Of a stretch of DNA of 64,000 nt, positions 19,359-28,187 are shown piece after piece (the stretch's first letter is position 1; each line of letters opens with the position of its first letter). This DNA comes from Latilactobacillus sakei (GTDB taxonomy: Bacteria > Bacillota > Bacilli > Lactobacillales > Lactobacillaceae): NCBI GenBank assembly GCA_002953655.1, contig CP025839.1:1240001-1304000 (forward strand). The letters run 5' to 3'. The notes below the pieces were generated by a model. The model did no database searches, was not told the origin of the DNA, and saw only the letters and a list, made by a program, of their open reading frames with translations. Position numbers and translations under genes: made by a program.

Positions 19359-19445
19359 CTAGCCTAATGCTGGCAGTAAAAAGACAGACCACCTCGGATG
19401 ATCACTATCGCTACTACTTAACGGACCTTCAGCTGTTTGCAACAT
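19359..19445 (-). CDS. possible 28-residue leader peptide before the mini-ATPase gene
   Basis: Downstream of the M-box terminator a short frame of 28 codons runs from ATG (19445) to TAG (19359), preceded by GGTGAG. The peptide begins MLQTAEGPLSSSD and ends FLLPALG. Its stop codon lies within a hairpin (CTGCCAGC pairs with GCTAGCAG), and a second hairpin (CTTCC/GGAAG) covers the ribosome binding site of the next gene. An mgtL-like translational leader is one reading; chance is another. Confidence 0.3.
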   Translation of the reverse strand: MLQTAEGPLSSSDSDHPRWSVFLLPALG

Positions 19446-19493
19446 TTTACTCACCAGACTTTCTAATTAATTTTAGAGATCACACTTAGTTGT

Positions 19494-19523
19494 ACAAAAA
19501 AAGACGCACAACAATTGAGCGTC
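19494..19523 (-). terminator. M-box expression-platform terminator
   Basis: On the minus strand GACGC...GCGTC with inner CAA/TTG pairs and a U-U mismatch is followed by seven T residues. It lies about 20 bases after the M-box aptamer and 180 bases before the gene, as expected for a Mg2+-dependent transcription-off switch. Confidence 0.85.
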
Positions 19524-19541
19524 ATCCATAACATCATGGCG

Positions 19542-19697
19542 TTCCCAATCGTTCAGTTTTAGCACTATATGACGTAGAAACCATGTTCAGCTACGTTAGA
19601 AAAAGCCTTCATTGGCAGTTTCTGTTGACTCAATTGGCATCTCTCGATGTTTCTGAGTAGCAGCGTATGTTCATATAGGAGCCTCACCTAACGGAAA
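19542..19697 (-). ncRNA. M-box (ykoK leader) magnesium riboswitch
   Basis: The minus strand carries the conserved M-box segments in order: CGTTAGGTGAGGCTCCTAT, TACGCTGCTACTCAG, GAGATGCCAATTGAGTCAAC, AGAAACTGCCAATGAAGGCT, AACGTAGCTGA and ATATAGTGCTAAAACTGAAC, closing on AACGATT. Spacing and length (about 155 nt) are those of the family that binds Mg2+ and stops transcription of Mg2+ transporter genes. It is followed by a terminator and then the mini-ATPase gene. Confidence 0.93.
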
Positions 19698-19717
19698 AGC
19701 GATATCTCTATATACCC

Positions 19718-19746
19718 ATTCTACTGGTTATCAATAGGTGGGTCAA
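19718..19746 (-). promoter_or_regulatory. sigma-A promoter of the M-box transcript
   Basis: TTGACC (19741-19746) and TAGAAT (19718-19723) on the minus strand are exactly 17 bases apart and lie about 20 bases before the aptamer. This is one of the best promoters in the window. Confidence 0.75.
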
Positions 19747-19754
19747 CCCATTTG

Positions 19755-19783
19755 TTCCGTTTTTTTTAATTCTGTGCTAGAAT
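19755..19783 (+). promoter_or_regulatory. candidate promoter of def
   Basis: TTCCGT and TAGAAT (19778-19783) are 17 bases apart on the plus strand and end about 20 bases before the def ribosome binding site. It is divergent from, and close to, the M-box promoter. Confidence 0.4.
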
Positions 19784-19815
19784 AACCTATGATGAATTAA
19801 TCGGAGGTCTTAACT

Positions 19816-20373
19816 GTGATATTAATGAAAGATATTATCCGCGAGGGTAATCCTACACTTAGAGAAATTGCACAACCTGTTTCATTCCCATTATCTGACG
19901 AAGATCGGCAACTTGCCGCTGACATGATGACATTCTTGGAAAATAGCCAAGATCCAGAAATTGCTGCGAAATATCAATTACGCGCCGGTGTTGGCTTAGC
20001 CGCTCCACAAGTCGATGTTTCAAAACAAATGTCAGCCGTTTTAGTCCCAGGCCCTGAAGGCGAATCCCCAATCTTGAAGGACGTAATTATTAATCCTAAG
20101 ATTATTAGCCACTCTGTTCAAGACGCTGCTTTAGCCGAAGGTGAAGGTTGCCTATCAGTCGATCGCGAAGTCCCCGGTTATGTGCCCCGGCACGACAGAA
20201 TTACATTACGTTATCAAGACGTTGAAGGTGTTAGTCATAAGATCCGTCTTAAAAACTATCCCGCAATTGTTTGCCAACACGAAATCGATCATTTAAACGG
20301 TATTCTTTTCTTTGACCACATCAACAAAGAAAATCCATTTGCCGCACCGGATGATATGATTATTCTTGAATAA
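19816..20373 (+). CDS. def: peptide deformylase
   Basis: A 185-residue metalloenzyme that removes the formyl group from new polypeptides. The three family motifs are present: GVGLAAPQ (about residues 59-66), EGCLS (about 113-117) and QHEIDH (about 154-159), giving the Cys and two His metal ligands. GGAGG is 8 bases before a GTG start at 19816; an ATG at 19825 is the alternative. Transcribed alone. Confidence 0.96.
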   Translation: MILMKDIIREGNPTLREIAQPVSFPLSDEDRQLAADMMTFLENSQDPEIAAKYQLRAGVGLAAPQVDVSKQMSAVLVPGPEGESPILKDVIINPKIISHSVQDAALAEGEGCLSVDREVPGYVPRHDRITLRYQDVEGVSHKIRLKNYPAIVCQHEIDHLNGILFFDHINKENPFAAPDDMIILE

Positions 20374-20383
20374 TGAACTAACG

Positions 20384-20421
20384 AAAAAAGGTTAAGCCCC
20401 AAATTGGGCTTAACCTTTTTT
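20384..20421. terminator. bidirectional terminator between def and the ABC exporter
   Basis: A 16-bp perfect inverted repeat AAAAAAGGTTAAGCCC / GGGCTTAACCTTTTTT around a 6-base loop. A/T tracts at both ends let it terminate the convergent def and exporter transcripts. Confidence 0.92.
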
Positions 20422-22185
20422 CTATGCATTTAATTTTGTTTCTGCAAATTGACTGTTATAAAGCTTAGCATAAACACCATTAGCGGCTAATAAGTCATCA
20501 TGCGTTCCTTTTTCAACAATTTGACCGTGATCCATCACTAAAATTAGGTTAGCATCCCGAATTGTTGATAAGCGATGGGCAATCACAAAGCTTGTTCGAC
20601 CTTGCATCACCTTTTCCATCGCCTTTTGTAGTAAGCTTTCTAAGCGCGTATCGACTGAACTGGTTGCTTCATCTAAAATCAAAATTTTAGGATTAGCAAT
20701 CACTGCCCGAGCAATCGTTAAGAGTTGCTTTTGTCCTAACGACACGTTATCCGCTTCTTCATCAATTGTCATCTGATAACCATTTGGCAATGTATGGATA
20801 AAGTGATCAACATTAGCCGTTTTGGCAGCATCCACGACTTCATATTCAGTGGCATCTAGCTTCCCAAAACGAATATTTTCCGTAATCGTTGTGTGGTACA
20901 ACCAAGCATCCTGCAGCACCATCCCAAAGAGTGAGCGAACTGTCTGTTTACTCAATTGGCGGGTATCGACGCCATCAATCAGGATTTGACCAGAACTGAC
21001 ATCGTAAAAACGCATTAATAAATTAATCATCGTCGTTTTCCCGGCCCCAGTTGGCCCAACAATCGCAATTTTATCGCCCGGATTGGCAGTGAAACTTAAA
21101 TCACGAATCAACGGTTTGGCTGGATCATAGCTAAAGCTGACATCTTTAAATTCAACTTTCCCCTGAACATTAGCCGGTAATTCAGCCGTTTCTTGATCAG
21201 TTGGTTCAATCGGTTCATCTAAGATTTCAAAAACTCGTTGTGTCGCAGCGGCAGCGGCTTGCATCACACCGGATAATTGTGTGATTTGCGAAATCGGTTG
21301 ATTAATCTGCCAAATATATTGAATAAAGGCCTGCAAGTTACCAACCGTAATGACACCGTGCAAGACATAGTAACCACCCAAGGTTGCCATCCCCGCGTAG
21401 GTCAGATTAGTCGTCAAACCCACTAACGGCATCATGATTCCTGAAATAAAGGCCGCTTTGAAGCCAAATTCAGTCAATCGATCGGTAATCGCTGCAAATT
21501 CATCAACTGCTCGTTCTTCTTGACCATACAACTTCAAGACACTGAAGCCACCATAGTTTTCTTGAACATAGCCGTTCATCTCACCCAAGGTATTTTGTTG
21601 CCCTTGGAAGTAAACTTGTGACTTTTTGATGATTGCTTTGGAAATCAAAAGTGAGGCTGGGATCATAATTAAGGATAATAACGCCATCCATAAATTAATC
21701 GTCAACATCATAACGACTGCCATGATGATCCCCAAAATTGAAGTCACCACTTGAATTAAACTCTGTTGCAAAGCATTGGTGATTGCATCAACATCATTAG
21801 TAACCCGCGACAAGATATTGCCTTGTTGTTGTGAATCAAAGAAACGGACTGGCAAAGCGTTCATCTGTAGATTGATATCCCGCCGTAAATCACGCATTGC
21901 GTGTTGGACGGCACGCGTCATTAAAAACGACCCCAAAAACATCATTGTTTGATAGAGTAATGCAAAGCTGAGAATCATCGCGATCACTTTAGTAATGTAG
22001 CTAAAGTTAACGGCAACGTGTTGCGCTAAGTTTTGACTAATTTCAGTCACTGCTAGTCCCATGATAAATGGCCATAGCGCATTCGCTAAAACGGAAATCA
22101 CCGTTGCAGTAATTGCTGACCAGAACGTTATTTTATAAGGCCCAATATAGCGCATCAGGCGTTTGAGCACCTTAATATTCTTCAT
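20422..22185 (-). CDS. ABC exporter subunit with canonical ATP site (LmrD/YheH-like)
   Basis: A 587-residue half-transporter: six membrane helices (about residues 20-310) then a nucleotide-binding domain with Walker A GPTGAGKTT, signature VSLGQKQ and Walker B/catalytic glutamate ILDEATSSVD. The signature deviates from LSGGQ while the catalytic glutamate is normal, as in one partner of heterodimeric multidrug exporters such as LmrCD and BmrCD. The ATG at 22185 follows AAAGGAGGAG and overlaps the preceding partner gene by 14 bases. Substrates are unknown. Confidence 0.88.
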   Translation of the reverse strand: MKNIKVLKRLMRYIGPYKITFWSAITATVISVLANALWPFIMGLAVTEISQNLAQHVAVNFSYITKVIAMILSFALLYQTMMFLGSFLMTRAVQHAMRDLRRDINLQMNALPVRFFDSQQQGNILSRVTNDVDAITNALQQSLIQVVTSILGIIMAVVMMLTINLWMALLSLIMIPASLLISKAIIKKSQVYFQGQQNTLGEMNGYVQENYGGFSVLKLYGQEERAVDEFAAITDRLTEFGFKAAFISGIMMPLVGLTTNLTYAGMATLGGYYVLHGVITVGNLQAFIQYIWQINQPISQITQLSGVMQAAAAATQRVFEILDEPIEPTDQETAELPANVQGKVEFKDVSFSYDPAKPLIRDLSFTANPGDKIAIVGPTGAGKTTMINLLMRFYDVSSGQILIDGVDTRQLSKQTVRSLFGMVLQDAWLYHTTITENIRFGKLDATEYEVVDAAKTANVDHFIHTLPNGYQMTIDEEADNVSLGQKQLLTIARAVIANPKILILDEATSSVDTRLESLLQKAMEKVMQGRTSFVIAHRLSTIRDANLILVMDHGQIVEKGTHDDLLAANGVYAKLYNSQFAETKLNA

Positions 22186-23911
22186 TGAGCTCCTCCTTTG
22201 ATAACTGTGAGGCGGCAATGGCCCGATAAACCTCATTTGTTTTAAGTAATTCCTTGTGGGTCCCGATGCCCACAACTTGGCCTTCATTTAAGACGACAAT
22301 TCGATCCGCATTCATAATCGTCCCTACACGTTGGGCGACAATTAAGACCGTCGCATCTTTCGTAATCGATTTTAAAGCACCCCGTAAAGCCGCATCAGTT
22401 TGATAATCCAAAGCTGAGAAGCTATCGTCAAAGACGTAAATGTCTGGCCGACGAACAATTGCTCTGGCAATCGCTAGCCGTTGCTTTTGCCCACCTGATA
22501 AGTTGTTACCCCCTTCGGCCAAATAAGTTTGGAGACCCTCTGGTTTTTCCGCCACGAATGTTTTGGATTGGGCAATCGTTAAAGCATCCCATAATTCAGC
22601 ATCCGTTGCTTCCGGATTACCATAGCGCAAGTTATCCGCAATCGTGCCGGTAAAGAGGACTGCTTTTTGAGGAATAAAACCAATTTTTTGGCGTAATGCT
22701 TTCAATTGATAATCACGAACATCGTAACCATCAATCATCACTTGTCCCCGTGTCACATCGAAAAAGCGCGGAATCAATTGGATTAAGGTTGATTTACCAC
22801 TCCCCGTACTGCCAATGAAGGCGACAGTTTCGCCTGGATGAGCTTTAAAACTGACATCCCGAATGACCGGACTTTCGGTCGGACCAGGATAGGCAAAAGA
22901 GACATTTTCGAAAGCCAATTCGCCTTGGGTAGTCGTGGTTTGAATCCCTTGGTCATCATCCGTAATAGCCACGGGTGAATTAAGGACTTTTTCAATTCGT
23001 TCCGCTGAAACAGCTGCTCTAGGGTACATCATAAAGACACTCGCAAAAAGCATGAATGAAAATAATACGTGGAAAATATATTCAATAAAGGCGATTAACG
23101 TCCCTACGGCCAAGTTGCCAGTATTAATTTGAACCGCACCTTGCCAAATGATTAAAACGAAAACAATATTGAAGATAAATGAAAAGCCAGGTTGTGCAAG
23201 CGCTACTAATGTAAAGAGTTTGATTGAACTCTGACTGTAGGCTTCGTTGACTTTTCTAAAACGCATACTCTGGAATTTTTCACGCACAAATGCGCGAATA
23301 ACCCGAATCCCAGTTAAGTTTTCACGTAAATTTAAATTGATGGCATCTAAGTTTTTTTGTTGTTCTGCAGACATTGGTTCAGATAACCACCCAATGATGA
23401 CCACCCCAACTAATAAAATTGGAATGGCTGCGAAAACAATCCATGATAACGACAGACTCGTCCGCACAATCATAAACGCACTGGCAACGATCATCATCGG
23501 GGTCATAAACCCAGTTCGTAACACTTGCACCATGAATTGCGTCACTTGAAAGGCATCGTTGGTTGTCCGAGTAATTAAAGAAGATACCCCAAATTCACCA
23601 TATTCATGATGTGAAAATTGCATCGTCTTTTTAAAGATATCGTTCCGGATATCACGCGTTAAATTAGTGGTTAAACGACTCCCCGTGTAAGCTAAGCCAA
23701 TTAAACCAATCAGTCCTATTAAGGAAATAACAACCATTAAAGTCCCGTATTGCCAAACGGGGCCAACCGTATGGCGATTAATGCCTTTATCAATAATTTG
23801 TCCTAATAAAGTTGGTAATCCTAGTTCAATTAAAATAAACCCAAATACGCAAATAAAATTCCAAAATAGTAGTTTTTTATAGCGAATGGTATAGCGCCAC
23901 ATTAATTTCAT
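22172..23911 (-). CDS. ABC exporter subunit with degenerate ATP site (LmrC/YheI-like)
   Basis: A 579-residue half-transporter with six N-terminal helices and an ATPase domain: Walker A GSTGSGKST, signature LSGGQKQ, Walker B followed by DDSFSALD. Aspartate replaces the catalytic glutamate, the mark of the degenerate site in heterodimeric exporters. It and the overlapping downstream gene therefore form one asymmetric pump, probably for drugs or amphipathic compounds. Confidence 0.88.
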   Translation of the reverse strand: MKLMWRYTIRYKKLLFWNFICVFGFILIELGLPTLLGQIIDKGINRHTVGPVWQYGTLMVVISLIGLIGLIGLAYTGSRLTTNLTRDIRNDIFKKTMQFSHHEYGEFGVSSLITRTTNDAFQVTQFMVQVLRTGFMTPMMIVASAFMIVRTSLSLSWIVFAAIPILLVGVVIIGWLSEPMSAEQQKNLDAINLNLRENLTGIRVIRAFVREKFQSMRFRKVNEAYSQSSIKLFTLVALAQPGFSFIFNIVFVLIIWQGAVQINTGNLAVGTLIAFIEYIFHVLFSFMLFASVFMMYPRAAVSAERIEKVLNSPVAITDDDQGIQTTTTQGELAFENVSFAYPGPTESPVIRDVSFKAHPGETVAFIGSTGSGKSTLIQLIPRFFDVTRGQVMIDGYDVRDYQLKALRQKIGFIPQKAVLFTGTIADNLRYGNPEATDAELWDALTIAQSKTFVAEKPEGLQTYLAEGGNNLSGGQKQRLAIARAIVRRPDIYVFDDSFSALDYQTDAALRGALKSITKDATVLIVAQRVGTIMNADRIVVLNEGQVVGIGTHKELLKTNEVYRAIAASQLSKEELNEEY

Positions 23912-23938
23912 AGGTGCTAACTCCTTCTTGTTTCAAAT

Positions 23939-24424
23939 TTAGTCCATCACACGTGCCATATCCTTGACGTATTCAATCGTTTCCCGATTGACAATAAACG
24001 CCACATCAAAATGGTACTCCTGGTCCAATAACCAAGCATCCGTAATCACTAACGCTGGATATTTAGGATTAACAGAGGCAATTCGTCGCTCATCTGCAAC
24101 CTCATTTAAAGTCTGCATTAACGTTTCTGTAATCGGTTTTAACGACACATCCGTTTGTAAAACATTCACGCGATACTCAAACAACATCACATTCCCGCCC
24201 CAAACTTCTGTTGGTAAATTGGCAGTCAAAGTTGCTTGTTTCGTATAAAATTGCGGTTGGACGCTCAATAATCTTTGATACGCAATATTGACAATCTCGT
24301 CTACCGTTTCTTGACTACTACTTTGTAAAATCCGCATGGCTCTTTGTCGACGAATACGATGAATGAACCAAGCTAGACCGCCCACCAATCCAATTAAGAC
24401 TAGTAGTAATAACCAAATCAACAT
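23939..24424 (-). CDS. uncharacterised membrane-anchored protein
   Basis: I do not recognise this 161-residue protein. It has a strong N-terminal transmembrane helix (about residues 2-22) followed by the basic stretch HRIRRQR, then a soluble domain of about 130 residues with no cysteines and no recognised motif. The topology suggests a cytoplasmic C-terminal domain. It lies 27 bases before the ABC exporter pair on the same strand, so it may be cotranscribed, and is divergent from rpoY-rnjA. Confidence 0.65.
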   Translation of the reverse strand: MLIWLLLLVLIGLVGGLAWFIHRIRRQRAMRILQSSSQETVDEIVNIAYQRLLSVQPQFYTKQATLTANLPTEVWGGNVMLFEYRVNVLQTDVSLKPITETLMQTLNEVADERRIASVNPKYPALVITDAWLLDQEYHFDVAFIVNRETIEYVKDMARVMD

Positions 24425-24533
24425 GGCAACCCCCTCTTTCTATTTGTAACGGTTGTCATAATTATAACCGAATTAGAGTAAACTCGCTATTACGAGGCCA
24501 TTGCTCAATGTATACTTTAAACAAAAGATATGC

Positions 24534-24539
24534 TAAAAT
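24534..24539 (+). promoter_or_regulatory. candidate -10 of rpoY-rnjA promoter
   Basis: ATGCTAAAAT is a TGn-extended -10 about 80 bases before rpoY; the -35 is poor. Low confidence. Confidence 0.3.
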
Positions 24540-24620
24540 ATTCTTAAATGTTGAGTAATCAACCTCTGGACGGTTAAACTTTCGTTTAAAAATAAGATGA
24601 ATATCAAAGGAGTTTTACAA

Positions 24621-24833
24621 TTGATTTATAAAGTACTTTTCCAAGCAGACAAAACACAAAGCCCTCTACGCGAGGCAACTAAATCCCTCTATCTTGAAGC
24701 TAACAGTGCCGTTGAAGCACGTCAACTTGTTGAAGACAATACACCCTACAATATTGAATTTGTACAAGAGCTTACTGGTGAACACTTAGCTTACGAACAA
24801 GAATCAGAAGACTTCAAATTAACGGAGTTCTAA
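24621..24833 (+). CDS. rpoY: RNA polymerase epsilon subunit
   Basis: A 70-residue protein of the RpoY/YkzG (DUF1447) family, a small subunit of Firmicutes RNA polymerase. Diagnostic segments are IYKVLFQ at the start and [15 protein letters not shown] in the middle. An upstream ATG is in frame, but AAAGGAG at 24606-24612 lies eight bases before TTG at 24621, and the family starts at this point. It precedes rnjA by four bases, a conserved pair. Confidence 0.9.
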   Translation: MIYKVLFQADKTQSPLREATKSLYLEANSAVEARQLVEDNTPYNIEFVQELTGEHLAYEQESEDFKLTEF

Positions 24834-24837
24834 ATAA

Positions 24838-26526
24838 ATGAAACTCAATATAAAAAACAATGAAACAGCCGTTTTTGCCGTAGGGGGTCTTGGCGAAATT
24901 GGTAAGAACATGTACGGTGTTCAATTCCAAGATGAAATTATCGTTATTGACGCCGGCATCAAGTTTCCAGAAGATGAATTATTAGGGATTGACTATGTCA
25001 TTTCCGATTATCAATATCTTCAAAAGAACCAACAAAAAATCAAAGCCCTTGTGATTACTCATGGTCATGAAGATCATATTGGTGGGTTACCTTTCTTTTT
25101 ACAACAAGTGCCAAACGTTCCTGTTTATGCAGGTCCTTTAGCTCTTGCTTTAATTCGCGGTAAGTTAGAAGAACATGGCCTTTTGCGGTCTACTGAATTA
25201 CATGAAATAAACGAAGATACCGTCCTTAAATTCCGCAAAACCAGTGTTGATTTCTTCCGGACAACCCATTCAATTCCTGATACATTAGGGGTTGCGATTC
25301 ATACACCTCAAGGGGTCGTTGTTGAAACTGGTGATTTCAAGTTTGACTTAACACCAGTTGGTAATCAACCTTCCCCCAACCTTCAAAAGATGGCACGTCT
25401 TGGCGAAGAAGGCGTTCTTTGCTTAATGTCTGATAGTACCAATGCTGAAGTGCCTAACTTCACGAAATCAGAACGTTTTGTTGGCAATTCAATCCGCCAC
25501 ATTGTGGAACGGATTGAAGGCCGGATTATCTTCGCAACTTTTGCTTCTAATATTTCACGTGTCTCACAAGCAACCGATGCAGCGATTGCTAACGGTCGAA
25601 AGATTGCGGTCTTCGGTCGTAGTATGGAAGCTGCCGTTGTTAATGGTCGTGAATTAGGTTATTTAAATATTCCTGATGAAGCACTAGTTGATGCAAGTCA
25701 ACTTAACTCATTACCTGCCGATAAAGTGATGATTATCTGTACGGGTTCTCAAGGCGAACCAATGGCCGCTTTGAGCCGGATTGCTAACGGTACTCACCGT
25801 CAGATTTCAATCCAACCTGGCGATACAGTTGTTTTCTCAAGTAATCCAATTCCTGGGAATACAACGAGCGTTAACCACGTTATCAATAAGCTTTCTGAAG
25901 CAGGCGCTGAAGTTATTCATGGTAAGGTCAACAACATTCATACTTCTGGTCATGGTGGCCAAGAAGAACAAAAATTAATGTTGCGTTTAATGAAACCTAA
26001 GTTCTTCATGCCTTGTCATGGTGAATACCGGATGCAAAAGATTCATACCGAACTCGCCCAACAATGTGGCGTTGAACCAGATAATTGTTTCATCCTTGAA
26101 AATGGTGATGTCTTAGCCTTAACCGCTGACTCAGCACATGTTGCTGGCCATTTCAGTGCCGACGATGTTTATGTAGATGGTAACGGGATTGGTGATATCG
26201 GTAATGTTGTCCTTCGCGATCGTAAAATGCTTTCTGAAGAAGGCTTGGTCGTGGTTGTCGCAACGATTAACTTCGGTGAGAAAAACATTCTTGCCGGTCC
26301 TGATATCCTTTCACGGGGCTTTGTCTATATGCGTGAATCTGGTGAATTGATCAGCGAAGCCCAACGACGGGTTTTCAGAATGATCGTCAACACGTTCAAT
26401 GCTAACGACAAGGTCACTGAAAGCCAAGTCCGAGAAGCAATCATCGATGGCCTTCAAGATTTCTTATTTGAAAAGACGGAACGTCATCCGATGATTTTAC
26501 CAATGATCATTCAAAGTAATGAATAA
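24838..26526 (+). CDS. rnjA: ribonuclease J1
   Basis: A 562-residue 5'-3' exo/endoribonuclease of the metallo-beta-lactamase/beta-CASP family. The zinc motif [10 protein letters not shown] (about residues 75-84), the later ligands in ETGDFKFD, and the beta-CASP motif HTSGHGG (about 365) are present, along with the C-terminal domain. It works in mRNA decay and rRNA maturation. The start is an ATG just after rpoY. Confidence 0.95.
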   Translation: MKLNIKNNETAVFAVGGLGEIGKNMYGVQFQDEIIVIDAGIKFPEDELLGIDYVISDYQYLQKNQQKIKALVITHGHEDHIGGLPFFLQQVPNVPVYAGPLALALIRGKLEEHGLLRSTELHEINEDTVLKFRKTSVDFFRTTHSIPDTLGVAIHTPQGVVVETGDFKFDLTPVGNQPSPNLQKMARLGEEGVLCLMSDSTNAEVPNFTKSERFVGNSIRHIVERIEGRIIFATFASNISRVSQATDAAIANGRKIAVFGRSMEAAVVNGRELGYLNIPDEALVDASQLNSLPADKVMIICTGSQGEPMAALSRIANGTHRQISIQPGDTVVFSSNPIPGNTTSVNHVINKLSEAGAEVIHGKVNNIHTSGHGGQEEQKLMLRLMKPKFFMPCHGEYRMQKIHTELAQQCGVEPDNCFILENGDVLALTADSAHVAGHFSADDVYVDGNGIGDIGNVVLRDRKMLSEEGLVVVVATINFGEKNILAGPDILSRGFVYMRESGELISEAQRRVFRMIVNTFNANDKVTESQVREAIIDGLQDFLFEKTERHPMILPMIIQSNE

Positions 26527-26533
26527 AACCTTT

Positions 26534-26573
26534 AAGGGCGATACAAACTCACGTTTGTATCGCCCTTTTTTTA
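26534..26573 (+). terminator. rho-independent terminator of rnjA
   Basis: AAGGGCGATACAAAC pairs perfectly with GTTTGTATCGCCCTT around TCAC, followed by a T run. Confidence 0.93.
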
Positions 26574-26659
26574 AATTCTTATCAAAAATTTAGGTAGTAA
26601 AACTTGTCATTTCCCGCTATAATATACACCGAATATCTTTTCTGAAAGGGGGTATCCGA

Positions 26660-27625
26660 ATGGCTGATACGCCACATTTTTATATTATTTTAAATCAAGT
26701 TGCTGGTACTGGCCAAGCTCAGAAGATTTGGCCGCAAATCGAAACTGCCCTCAAGCAACGCGGTATTTCATATGAATTACAAATTTCTAGCTATCCCGGT
26801 CATACCACTCGGATTGCCTACCAATTTGCCCGTTTTAAACGAACGAATCAAGTTTTGTTGATTGTCGGCGGTGATGGTACTTTAAACCAAGCCATTAATG
26901 GGGTCCAAAGTGCCGGTAAACATGATATCCCCATCGCATATTTACCTTGTGGCTCTGGTAATGATTTCGCGCGTGGGATTGGCTTAAATAGCGATCCACT
27001 ACAAGCGCTCGAACAGATTCTTGCAGCTACCGCCCCCGTCAATATCGATTTGGGTGTCTATCACGATGCTCTCAAGAACGAGACTGGTTATTTCGTCAAC
27101 AATGTCGGTATTGGTTTTGACGCTTCCGTCGTCAGTATCACTAACAACTCTAAAAGCAAACGCTTCTTAAACAAATGCCATCTCGGCTCCTTATCTTACG
27201 TCTTCTCGCTAATCCAGGCCTTTACATCGCAAGATGCTTTCCAAGTGACCGTCAAGGCCAACGCCACCGTTAAAAACTTTAGCCGTGGTTTTCTAGTCAC
27301 AACCACGAATCATCCTTACTTTGGCGGTGGTGTTCCCATCATGCCTTCTGCCCGCGTCGATGATCAAAAACTCGACCTCGTGGTGATTGAAAAGTTGAAC
27401 GTTTTCTTCTTCTGCTACCTATTCATCATGATGCTAATGGGCAAACACACCCGCTATAAGGCGGTTCATCATTTTAGAACTGATGATCTTGTCGTTCGAA
27501 CCCAAACGTTAGAATTTGGCCAAGTCGATGGCGAAGAGATGGGTAGTCGCGCATTTGATATGCACTTCAAGGTCACATCCCAACCCTTCTGGCTAACAAC
27601 AACTAAAACAGAACAATTCAAATAA
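26660..27625 (+). CDS. diacylglycerol kinase family lipid kinase
   Basis: A 321-residue soluble lipid kinase of the DagK/YegS family. The N-terminal catalytic domain has FYIILNQVAGTG (about residue 8) and the nucleotide motif VGGDGTLNQ (about 73). SGNDFARGIG (about 105) is also typical. DgkB-type enzymes recycle diacylglycerol from lipoteichoic acid synthesis to phosphatidic acid, which is the likely role. It has a strong AAAGGGGG site before ATG, with a TATAAT upstream, and stands alone. Confidence 0.88.
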   Translation: MADTPHFYIILNQVAGTGQAQKIWPQIETALKQRGISYELQISSYPGHTTRIAYQFARFKRTNQVLLIVGGDGTLNQAINGVQSAGKHDIPIAYLPCGSGNDFARGIGLNSDPLQALEQILAATAPVNIDLGVYHDALKNETGYFVNNVGIGFDASVVSITNNSKSKRFLNKCHLGSLSYVFSLIQAFTSQDAFQVTVKANATVKNFSRGFLVTTTNHPYFGGGVPIMPSARVDDQKLDLVVIEKLNVFFFCYLFIMMLMGKHTRYKAVHHFRTDDLVVRTQTLEFGQVDGEEMGSRAFDMHFKVTSQPFWLTTTKTEQFK

Positions 27626-27637
27626 GCTTTTACAAAT

Positions 27638-27675
27638 TAAAGAAGAACAACGCCATTTAACGTTGTTCTTCTTTT
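27638..27675. terminator. terminator between dagK-like gene and thiW
   Basis: AAGAAGAACAACG / CGTTGTTCTTCTT, 13 bp with an 8-base loop, then TTTTTT on the plus strand. It serves the plus-strand lipid kinase and perhaps, with a weaker T tract, the convergent thiW. Confidence 0.85.
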
Positions 27676-27678
27676 TTA

Positions 27679-28187
27679 TTACCTATAAAAATCAGCCTGC
27701 ACGCGCTTAAAAATCGCGGTTTCCTTTAATTTAAGCCAGAATAAACCAGCAATTAAACTGCCAGAGATGGCACCAACGAAAAAACGCGGCGTGTAAACGA
27801 ACCAGAATAAACCATTAGCACTACCCGTAAACCAAGTCATGACCGGATAAGAAAGCAGTGAACCAATTAAGCCCGTTCCTAAAATTTCACCCGCAAGCGC
27901 CCAGCCAATATGACCGCCATACCGATAACCAAGGCCAGCTAATAAAGCGCCAAAAAAAGCCCCCGTTAAGGCTAAAGGTGGAATCCCCAGTAACATCATT
28001 CTTAAAACGGCCGTCATTAACGCCATTACGGTTGCATAGAACGGGCCCCCATTAAAACCGCTGCAGTAACGTTCAAAACACTCGACATCGGTGCCATGCT
28101 TTCAATGCGAAATAACGGTGATAAGACGACATCTAGTGCAATCATCATCGCAAGGATGGTTAATCGCTTCGTTCGGCTATTGTTCAT
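27679..28187 (-). pseudogene. thiW: thiW, thiamine-precursor ECF transporter S component, frameshifted
   Basis: Two adjoining frames together give one ThiW-like membrane protein of about 168 residues, the family length. The first (28187-28026) begins MNNSRTKRLTILAMMIAL and runs into VTAAVLMG before going out of frame. The second carries GPFYATVMALMTAVLRMMLLG onwards, shown here in part, to the end at 27679. The switch is at a GGGGGCCC tract near 28045. Correcting it (two bases removed or one added) restores the conserved GP-YA motif. ThiW supplies the HET/thiazole moiety through the energy-coupling factor. The start overlaps tenA by 11 bases. This is either a natural inactivation or a sequencing error. 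Confidence 0.8.

Noticed and set aside
19210-19392. 60-codon frame overlapping the start of the mini-ATPase gene
   Set aside because: It lies in another frame across the gene start, has no ribosome binding site and no recognisable product.
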